Shown: positions 1 through 4,036 of the stretch, piece by piece
How positions within the stretch are numbered: position 1 is the first letter of the stretch
Layout: the number at the start of each line of letters is the position of its first letter
Assembly: GCA_036258195.1 (NCBI GenBank)
Contig: DATAED010000271.1
Span: 1-7,191, forward strand
Direction of reading: 5' to 3'
From: JAKAIY01 sp036258195
GTDB lineage: Bacteria; Chloroflexota; Ktedonobacteria; Ktedonobacterales; JADMIN01
Length of the DNA: 7,191 nt
Position numbers and translations under genes: made by a program
The notes under the pieces: model-generated
What the model saw: only the letters and a program-made list of their open reading frames with translations
Database searches by the model: none
Told to the model about the DNA's origin: nothing

Positions 1-88
1 CCCGTCGCTCCAGTTCGGCGGCGCGAGCGCCACCATCGATGGCGCCAGTGATCGCCGAGAACAACGTCTTGATTCGTCGCTTTGCCAT
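1..88 (-). CDS. Possible 5' end of a hypothetical gene downstream of frr (partial)
   Basis: An open frame starts with ATG at 88 and stays open to the window edge, giving 29 residues beginning MAKRRIKTLFSAITGAIDGG and continuing Ala/Arg/Glu-rich. An in-frame TAG lies eight codons upstream with no other start codon between, so the ATG at 88 is the first possible start. The upstream G-rich stretch (around 101-107) is a poor ribosome binding site. The N-terminus is basic and then amphipathic. In many bacteria uppS follows frr, but the UppS start motif (HVAIIMDGNGRWA-like) is not seen in these residues. I do not recognise the family. It may be real because it is co-oriented and follows frr by 141 bp, but 29 codons are too few to be sure. 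Confidence 0.35.
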   Translation of the reverse strand, partial: MAKRRIKTLFSAITGAIDGGARAAELERR

Positions 89-115
89 GCTTTGCCCAGT
101 GATCCCCCACTATGT

Positions 116-146
116 CTCCGTGCGACAGACGAACTGCCGCACGGAG
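116..146 (-). other. 9-bp perfect inverted repeat downstream of frr
   Basis: CTCCGTGCG (116-124) and CGCACGGAG (138-146) are exact reverse complements around a 13-nt loop. The hairpin lies 84 nt past the frr stop and 28 nt before the possible ATG at 88. No T-tract follows on the minus strand, so it is not a canonical intrinsic terminator. It could be a U-less terminator, an RNA processing or stability element, or a leader structure of the next gene. Confidence 0.45.
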
Positions 147-229
147 CGATGGTGGCCAGTGGCGAGCGCGCACCCCTCAGCGTCCCGATGGGCGCCCGGA
201 CGCGATCCAGACGTGATCCATATGACCCG

Positions 230-787
230 TCAGACTGAGAGAATCTCCCGCTCTTTCGCCTGGCCTACTTGCTCAACCTCGGCGGTGTAGCGGTCAGTGA
301 GTTTCTGGAGGCGATCAACACTGCGCTTGAGCTCGTCAGCGCTGATCTCCTTGGTCTTCTCCTGCTCGCGCAGTGTGTCGTGCGCATCGCGCCGACAGTT
401 GCGCACCGCTACCTTCGCGTCATCGACTTTCTTATGCGCTACTTTTACCAATTCTTTACGTCGGTCTTCGGTCAGTGGTGGCATGACCAGTCGAATCATC
501 GTGCCATCATTGGTGGGATTCAGCCCCAGATCGCTCTTTTGAATGGCCTTCTCGATCTCGCCCAGCGAGGACTTGTCGAAGGGCTGGATCGTGAGCATGC
601 GCGCATCGGGCGCATGGATGGTGGCGATTTGCTGCACGGGTGTCGGCGTGCCGTAGTACTCAACCATGAGCCGATCGAGCAGCGTCGGAGTCGCTCGCCC
701 GGTGCGGATCGTGTTCAACTCGCGCTGAAGCGCCTCGATGGCGGACTTCATGCGGTGTTCGACGTCCGCGAAAACGTCTGCCGCCAT
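230..787 (-). CDS. frr: Ribosome recycling factor (RRF)
   Basis: RRF acts with EF-G in the cytoplasm to split the post-termination ribosome and release mRNA and tRNA. The 185-residue length is normal for the family. The N-terminal helix of the three-helix bundle carries the conserved RTGRATP (28-34). The beta-rich domain II spans roughly 31-104, with IQPFDKSSLGEIEKAI at 67-82 and LGLNPTNDGTMIRL at 87-100. The C-terminal helices include the family signature LTEDRRKELVK (105-115) and VRNCRRDA (128-135). The arginines of that last motif match the functionally important ribosome-contact arginine region; Cys131 sits where Ile or Val is usual. The start is the ATG at 787, preceded by a GGGAAAGG-type ribosome binding site around 794-801. 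The gene follows pyrH after 145 nt, the classical order, and may also have its own promoter in that gap. Confidence 0.97.
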   Translation of the reverse strand: MAADVFADVEHRMKSAIEALQRELNTIRTGRATPTLLDRLMVEYYGTPTPVQQIATIHAPDARMLTIQPFDKSSLGEIEKAIQKSDLGLNPTNDGTMIRLVMPPLTEDRRKELVKVAHKKVDDAKVAVRNCRRDAHDTLREQEKTKEISADELKRSVDRLQKLTDRYTAEVEQVGQAKEREILSV

Positions 788-826
788 GATACCTTTCCCT
801 TCTCACGATGTCGAGCCATCCTCACC

Positions 827-832
827 ATTGTA
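827..832 (-). promoter_or_regulatory. Weak candidate -10 box upstream of frr
   Basis: On the minus strand TACAAT (832-827) matches 5 of 6 bases of the sigma-70 -10 consensus and lies 39 nt before the frr ATG. No convincing -35 hexamer is found 16-18 nt upstream. It could give frr a separate transcript across the 145-nt gap after pyrH, but a chance match is quite possible. Confidence 0.25.
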
Positions 833-932
833 GTACGTGGCGAGGTCTACAGTTCGCACTTGTGTGGCGTTCGCTGGCGTCGCGCATCACCGCGCGCCGG
901 ATCGGGCGCCGGATGCCGCCTGCTCTGCCGCG

Positions 933-1688
933 CTAGGCCTCGGCCCAGATGGACTCCGCCTTGCCGGGCAGGTCGTGTACGAGTGTGCCGCGTCGCTCGC
1001 CGCGCGTCACCGCCAGAATTTGCCCCGGCGTCTCCAGATCGAAGACGACGATGGGCAGGTGGTTGTCGTTGCAGAGCGAGAGCGCGGCGCCGTCCATGAC
1101 GGCCAGCCCCATCGTCAGCGCCTTCATGTAGCTGACCTCGGCGAAGCGACGGGCCTTCGGATTGCGCATCGGGTCGTCGTCGTAGACGCCATCCACTTTG
1201 GTCGCCTTGAGCAGCACGCCGCAGTTCAACTCTACCGCGCGCAGCGCCGCCGCTGTGTCGGTGGTGAAGAAGGGATTGCCCGTGCCCGCAGCCAGAATGA
1301 CGAGACGCCCCTTCTCCAGGTGCCGAATGGCGCGACGCCGGATGAACGGCTCGGCGATAGACGGCATGTCGATACCCGTCTGCACGCGCGTCTCCATTCC
1401 GGCGCGCTCCAGCGCATCTTGCAGGGCCAGGCTATTGATGACCGTCGCCAGCATGCCCATATAGTCGGCCTGCGCACGGTCCATGCCACTGGCGGCGGCG
1501 GTTTTGCCACGCAAGATGTTGCCGCCACCGATGACGATGGCGATCTGGACGCCGAGCGCATGGGCCTGTTTTAGCTCATCGGCGATGAATTCCAGCACGG
1601 CGGCGTCGATGCCGTAGCCCTGCTCGCCCATCAGCGCCTCTCCGCTGAGTTTGAGCAAAATGCGTTGGTAGACGGTTGTGGTGGTCAT
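933..1688 (-). CDS. pyrH: UMP kinase (uridylate kinase)
   Basis: This enzyme phosphorylates UMP to UDP with ATP, a step of pyrimidine nucleotide synthesis in the cytoplasm. It belongs to the hexameric bacterial amino-acid-kinase fold, not the eukaryotic UMP/CMP kinase type. The protein is 251 residues, slightly longer than the usual ~240. Visible motifs are KLSGEAL (13-19, phosphate-binding lysine), IGGGN (53-57), GMDRAQADYMGMLATVIN (68-85, with the UMP-contacting Asp75 region), AAGTGNPFFTTDTAA (133-147) and KATKVDGVYDDDP (161-173). The start is the ATG at 1688, with a strong but close GAGGAGGG ribosome binding site at 1691-1698. The gene follows tsf by 119 nt, with a 12-bp hairpin in between. 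The C-terminal residues after about 240 (PGKAESIWAEA) are a short extra tail. Identification is secure. Confidence 0.97.
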   Translation of the reverse strand: MTTTTVYQRILLKLSGEALMGEQGYGIDAAVLEFIADELKQAHALGVQIAIVIGGGNILRGKTAAASGMDRAQADYMGMLATVINSLALQDALERAGMETRVQTGIDMPSIAEPFIRRRAIRHLEKGRLVILAAGTGNPFFTTDTAAALRAVELNCGVLLKATKVDGVYDDDPMRNPKARRFAEVSYMKALTMGLAVMDGAALSLCNDNHLPIVVFDLETPGQILAVTRGERRGTLVHDLPGKAESIWAEA

Positions 1689-1691
1689 AAC

Positions 1692-1699
1692 CCTCCTCG
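1692..1699 (-). promoter_or_regulatory. Strong ribosome binding site of pyrH
   Basis: The minus strand reads GAGGAGGG immediately before the ATG at 1688, with the AGGAGG core at 1697-1692 only three nucleotides from the start. It fixes the pyrH start. The match to the anti-Shine-Dalgarno is the best among the four core genes, and the spacing is short. Confidence 0.7.
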
Positions 1700-1757
1700 G
1701 CAGCGGCCATCTGATGCGCCTGAATTGAACCGATTCATCCGCGCGCTCTACGCGAAG

Positions 1758-1797
1758 GAGCCGCGTCGGCGTGGCGCGCTGGCCTCCGACGCGGCTC
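1758..1797 (-). terminator. Perfect 12-bp hairpin after tsf, without T-tract
   Basis: GAGCCGCGTCGG (1758-1769) and CCGACGCGGCTC (1786-1797) are exact reverse complements around a 16-nt loop that can itself pair partly (GGCC/GCC). The hairpin begins about 10 nt after the tsf stop and ends about 70 nt before the pyrH start. The position and stability suggest a terminator or attenuator of the rpsB-tsf transcript. The sequence after the hairpin on the minus strand (CTTCGCG) has no T run, so a processing or 3'-end stabilising role is equally possible. Confidence 0.5.
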
Positions 1798-1807
1798 TCA
1801 GGCTTGA

Positions 1808-2404
1808 CTAGGCGCCCAGCGCGAAGCGAGCGAAGCGCCGAATTACGATATTCTCGCCAGTCTTGTGGATGACATCATCCACCAGCTTGCCGACGAGCAC
1901 TTTGTCATCCTTCACCCAGGGCTGCTCCAGCAGCACTTCGCTGGCGAGCTGCTTCTTGATCTTGCCCTCGACGATCTGGTCGCGCAGCTTCTCGGGCCGC
2001 TTCAGCACTTCGGCATCCTCAGCGAGTTCCTTGCGCATGGTCGCCAGCGTCTCAGCGGGGACATCGGCCATCGTCGCATACTTCGGATTGGCGCCAGCGA
2101 TCTGCAGCGCCAGCTCGCGGGCCAGTTCCTTAAACGCATCGCTACGCGCGACGAAGTCGGTGCTGCAGTTCAGCTCCAGCAGCACGCCCAGGTTGCCGCC
2201 GTGGTGGATGTACGAGGTTACCAGACCCTCGTGCGTCTCGCGATCCTGGCTCTTGACCTTCTCGGCGCGCTTCTGACCCTTGGCCTCGATCAGCTTAATG
2301 GCCTCGTCGAAGGTCTTGGCCTCGGTGAGCGCCGACTTGCAATCGGCGAAACCCGCCCCCGTCACTTCGCGCAGCTTGGCGACATCTTTGGCCGTATATT
2401 CCAT
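1808..2404 (-). CDS. tsf: Elongation factor Ts (short form)
   Basis: EF-Ts is the guanine nucleotide exchange factor that releases GDP from EF-Tu. The 198-residue protein has a UBA-like N-terminal domain (1-45, with KLREVTGAGFADCKSAL at 10-26). The core domain contains IHHGGNLGVLLELNCSTDFVAR (66-87), whose TDFV (82-85) is the EF-Tu contact motif. A C-terminal block IVEGKIKKQLASEVLLEQPWVKD (144-166) precedes the final RRFARFALGA. It lacks the longer core duplication and coiled coil of E. coli-type proteins (about 280 residues), so it resembles the short Thermus or Chloroflexota form. The start is the ATG at 2404: the homologous N-terminus begins there, and AAGGAG lies at 2422-2417, a long 12-nt spacing. 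The frame is open another 98 codons upstream but that stretch has the look of repeat DNA. It follows rpsB by 336 nt. Confidence 0.97.
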   Translation of the reverse strand: MEYTAKDVAKLREVTGAGFADCKSALTEAKTFDEAIKLIEAKGQKRAEKVKSQDRETHEGLVTSYIHHGGNLGVLLELNCSTDFVARSDAFKELARELALQIAGANPKYATMADVPAETLATMRKELAEDAEVLKRPEKLRDQIVEGKIKKQLASEVLLEQPWVKDDKVLVGKLVDDVIHKTGENIVIRRFARFALGA

Positions 2405-2510
2405 GATCGTCCGTGTCTCCTTTTCGCTCGCCTGCTCACGCGCCTCCGCGCCAGTCAGCCTGAGCGTCTTCTCGTGCGCCGCGATGCATCCCAGATGAAT
2501 CCCAGCGCCT

Positions 2511-2519
2511 CTTATACTA
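2511..2519 (-). promoter_or_regulatory. Weak candidate -10 region upstream of tsf
   Basis: The minus strand reads GATAGTATAAG, an AT-rich island in GC-rich surroundings, offering TATAAG (2516-2511) or TAGTAT (2519-2514) as a -10 box. No recognisable -35 sequence is found at 16-18 nt. If used, it would give tsf a leader of about 100 nt separate from the rpsB transcript. Confidence 0.25.
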
Positions 2520-2546
2520 TCACGCGGCACGCCCGTTCGCGCAGCG

Positions 2547-2588
2547 CCCTCACTCCCCGCCCCTCTCCCGGAAGGCGAGGGGAGTTCC
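2547..2588. repeat. GC-rich palindromic intergenic repeat, likely dispersed family
   Basis: The plus strand reads CTCACTCCCC, then GCCCCTCTCCCGG, then AAGGCGAGGGGAGTTCC. CCCCTC (2560-2565) pairs with GAGGGG (2577-2582) over an 11-nt loop, and ACTCCCC (2552-2558) is an alternative partner for GGGGAGT (2579-2585). From memory, intergenic repeats of the form CCCTCACCCC..CCCTCTCCC..GGGAGAGGGG are scattered in many GC-rich genomes, including Chloroflexota, and are often mistranslated as 'PSPSGRGAGSEG' or 'LTPRPSPGRRGE' peptides. Both peptides appear in the frames here. Only one copy is in the window, so dispersal is inferred. Confidence 0.5.
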
Positions 2589-2607
2589 GCTCGTACAGAT
2601 GCGCCAG

Positions 2608-2626
2608 GGCGCGCAAAACGCGCGCC
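2608..2626. repeat. 7-bp hairpin GGCGCGC/GCGCGCC
   Basis: GGCGCGC (2608-2614) and GCGCGCC (2620-2626) are perfect complements around AAAAC. It neighbours the hairpins at 2636-2658 and 2656-2670 and the repeat at 2547-2588, so it may belong to one compound structured element in the rpsB 3' region. Confidence 0.5.
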
Positions 2627-2635
2627 GCCACTGCT

Positions 2636-2670
2636 GGCGAAACGCGCGCTCTTTCGCCCCGGCGCGGGGC
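2636..2670. repeat. Two overlapping hairpins downstream of rpsB
   Basis: GGCGAAA (2636-2642) pairs with TTTCGCC (2652-2658) over a 9-nt loop, and GCCCC (2656-2660) pairs with GGGGC (2666-2670) over GGCGC. The two share 2656-2658 and so are mutually exclusive in part. They begin about 70 nt after the rpsB stop. There is no T-tract on either side. Confidence 0.45.
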
Positions 2671-2740
2671 CGATATGCGCAGCGAGCGCCGAGACCATTG
2701 CGGTGTCTCCACGCTCGCTGATCCGAGAAACCAGTCTGGA

Positions 2741-3667
2741 CTACGCCTCGGCGGGCGTCGCCTCGGCGGACACTGGCGCGGCAGCCTCATCAGCGGCGGC
2801 AGGCGCGCTCGGCGTCTCGGCGGTTGCCTCGCTGGTGGGCGTGGCGGCCTCGGTCGCCGCAGGAGCCTCGACTGACGCAGCCGCTGCCTCCGACCCTGGC
2901 TCAGCGCCAAACTCTTCCAGCGCGATTGGCGCGGCGGTGGCGCGTACGGCGCCCTCGGAGCGCTCGCGCTGCGACTCGTACTGGCGGCGGCCATCGAGCG
3001 CGGCGTCGGCGATCTTCTCGCAGAGCAGACGCACGGCGCGAATGGCGTCGTCATTCGACGGGATGGGATAATCCATCTCATCGGGGTCGCAGTTGGTGTC
3101 GGCCAGCGCGATCACCGGAATCTCCAGGCGACGAGCCTCCAGCACGGCGGTGTGCTCCTTGCGTGTATCCACCACAAAGATCGCGGCGGGCAGGCGGCGC
3201 ATGTTGCGGATGCCACCGAGTGTGCTGTCGAGGCGCTCCAGTTCGTCGGTGAGGCGCTGGGCCTCTTTCTTGGTCAGCCGATCAAACTCACCGTTCTCGC
3301 GGCGCGCTTCCAGATCCTTCATGTAGCGGATGCGCAGTTGGATGGTCTGGAAGTTCGTCAGCATGCCACCGAGCCAGCGATGGTTCACGAAGAACTGCCC
3401 GCTGCGCTCGGCCTCGTCGCGAATCGACTCCTGCGCCTGCTTCTTGGTGCCGACGAACAGGATGTACTCGCCATTCGAGGTCAGGCTGGTGATGAAGCGC
3501 GTCGCCTCATTGAGGCGCTGCACCGTCTGCTGCAAATCGATGATGTGGATGCCATTGTGCGCCCGGAAGATGAACGGACGCATCTTGGGGTTCCAGCGCC
3601 GGGTCTGGTGCCCGAAATGGACGCCTGCCTCCAGCAGCTCGCGCATCGTTGCGGCATTTCCTGCCAT
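2741..3667 (-). CDS. rpsB: 30S ribosomal protein S2 with Ala/Glu-rich C-terminal tail
   Basis: S2 is a late-assembling small-subunit protein needed to dock S1 and for initiation. The core (about 1-230) carries the family blocks LLEAGVHFGHQTRRWNPKM (11-29), IHIIDLQQT (40-48), FVGTKKQAQ (71-79), FFVNHRWLGGMLTNF (92-106) and IPVIALADTNCDP (183-195). The protein is 308 residues, against about 230-260 usually. The excess is a low-complexity tail from about 255 to 308 made of Ala, Glu, Pro, Thr and Ser, almost without basic residues. The start is the ATG at 3667, with GGGAGGA at 3685-3679 (12-nt spacing), and homology begins there. The frame is open upstream to 4015, but that part is noncoding spacer. 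It is first of the rpsB-tsf-pyrH-frr series, with a good promoter at 3822-3850. Confidence 0.97.
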   Translation of the reverse strand: MAGNAATMRELLEAGVHFGHQTRRWNPKMRPFIFRAHNGIHIIDLQQTVQRLNEATRFITSLTSNGEYILFVGTKKQAQESIRDEAERSGQFFVNHRWLGGMLTNFQTIQLRIRYMKDLEARRENGEFDRLTKKEAQRLTDELERLDSTLGGIRNMRRLPAAIFVVDTRKEHTAVLEARRLEIPVIALADTNCDPDEMDYPIPSNDDAIRAVRLLCEKIADAALDGRRQYESQRERSEGAVRATAAPIALEEFGAEPGSEAAAASVEAPAATEAATPTSEATAETPSAPAAADEAAAPVSAEATPAEA

Positions 3668-3775
3668 GTGTCTGGATGTCCTCCCTTTGTAGGTTGTTTC
3701 CTCCGCCTCCGTCCATTCGCCCGGTGAGCGCGTCGCCGCGCCAGGGCCCGTGCGATCAGGAAGCGTGTGTGGTGA

Positions 3776-3813
3776 ATGCGCCCTCAGCCACGCAGACCGC
3801 AGCGCAGGCGCAT
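3776..3813 (-). promoter_or_regulatory. Hairpin at the 5' end of the rpsB leader
   Basis: ATGCGCC (3776-3782) and GGCGCAT (3807-3813) are exact reverse complements around 24 nt that contain three CTGCG repeats on the minus strand. The 5' arm starts within a few nucleotides of the predicted transcription start (about 3815), so the leader would begin with this stem. S2 is known to autoregulate its mRNA through leader structure in other bacteria; that role here is inference. Confidence 0.4.
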
Positions 3814-3821
3814 ACTCCTGA

Positions 3822-3850
3822 ATTTTACCATATCCCCAGCAGGCGCGCAA
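3822..3850 (-). promoter_or_regulatory. Predicted rpsB promoter with extended -10
   Basis: On the minus strand TTGCGC (3850-3845) and TAAAAT (3827-3822) are separated by exactly 17 nt. The -10 matches 5 of 6 consensus bases and is preceded by TGG, giving an extended -10 (TGnTAAAAT). The -35 matches only at TTG, which an extended -10 can compensate. The predicted start near 3815 gives a leader of about 148 nt before the rpsB ATG. This is the best promoter in the window. Confidence 0.55.
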
Positions 3851-3868
3851 CCGCAGCGGAACAGGCGA

Positions 3869-3995
3869 TCTCGGCCATAAATGGCCGGAGCACGCGACGG
3901 CGGCTTGAAAGCCGCAGAGGCGCGCCTGCCTGCGGCGGCTCAAGACAGGGCATTCATGCCCCGTCGCGCCGTGCGCCGGCCATTTATGGCCGCGA
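3869..3995. repeat. Compound inverted-repeat element with three GGSCATNNATGSCC dyads
   Basis: The outer arms CGGCCATAAATGGCCGG (3872-3888) and CCGGCCATTTATGGCCG (3976-3992) are 17-bp perfect inverted repeats. Pairing resumes after one mismatch with GCAC/GTGC (3890-3893/3971-3974), then after a 3-nt bulge with GCGACGG/CCGTCGC (3894-3900/3961-3967). Inside lie CGGCTT/AAGCCG (3901-3914), GCCGCAG/CTGCGGC (3911-3917/3930-3936) enclosing the palindrome AGGCGCGCCT (3918-3927), and GGGCATTCATGCCC (3948-3961). Three 14-bp dyads, centred at 3879.5, 3954.5 and 3984.5, fit GGSCATNNATGSCC. No T-tract follows on either strand. It may be a multi-site operator upstream of the rpsB promoter, a structured RNA in the kinase 3' region, or a MITE/REP-like element. 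Confidence 0.7.
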
Positions 3996-4036
3996 CCCTC
4001 ATGGAGCCTGCACACTCCAGAGACGAGTGGCTGGCG

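Larger units (their letters stand above)
2405..2740. other. 336-bp spacer between rpsB and tsf, hairpin-rich, no gene
   Basis: No plausible gene lies here; frames open across it give Arg/Ala/Pro-rich nonsense. On the minus strand, after the rpsB stop, it holds GCCCC/GGGGC (2656-2670), GGCGAAA/TTTCGCC (2636-2658) and GGCGCGC-AAAAC-GCGCGCC (2608-2626). These are followed by the palindromic repeat at 2547-2588, a possible -10 box near 2511-2519 and the tsf ribosome binding site. The GCGCGCGTTT motif occurs twice, about 25 nt apart, in the 2608-2650 region. No stem is followed by a T run. Such a long structured gap is unusual between these two genes, which are often closely linked. Confidence 0.6.
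3668..4036. other. 369-bp spacer between histidine kinase and rpsB
   Basis: No gene is evident. From the kinase stop toward rpsB it holds a 127-bp element of nested inverted repeats (3869-3995), an extended -10 promoter (3822-3850), a hairpin at the predicted 5' end of the leader (3776-3813) and the rpsB ribosome binding site (3679-3685). The remaining leader, about 3686-3775, shows no clear motif apart from a CGCG-rich stretch near 3728-3738. Confidence 0.7.

Noticed and set aside
269..1099. Plus-strand frames across frr and the 3' part of pyrH
   Set aside because: They are antisense to two securely identified essential genes and have no independent support.
2405..2698. 98-codon N-terminal extension of tsf from an upstream ATG
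   Set aside because: EF-Ts homology starts at 2404 with AAGGAG upstream. The extension encodes peptides typical of translated intergenic repeats.
1865..2875. 336-codon open frame on the plus strand opposite tsf and the rpsB tail
   Set aside because: It runs antisense through tsf, the structured spacer and the rpsB end. Its translation is low-complexity Arg/Gly/Leu with no recognisable domain.
3869..3995. Canonical intrinsic terminator of the histidine kinase
   Set aside because: The stems are strong, but no T run follows on the minus strand (the sequence continues AGATCGCCTG). I kept it as a compound repeat instead.
3869..3995. Transposon-type target-site duplication around the element (GCGA at 3865-3868 and 3992-3995)
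   Set aside because: Only four bases long, and one copy overlaps the inverted repeat, so it is not evidence of insertion.
3668..4015. 116-codon N-terminal extension of rpsB from an upstream ATG
   Set aside because: S2 homology begins at the ATG at 3667, which has a ribosome binding site. The extension would translate the promoter and inverted-repeat element into nonsense.
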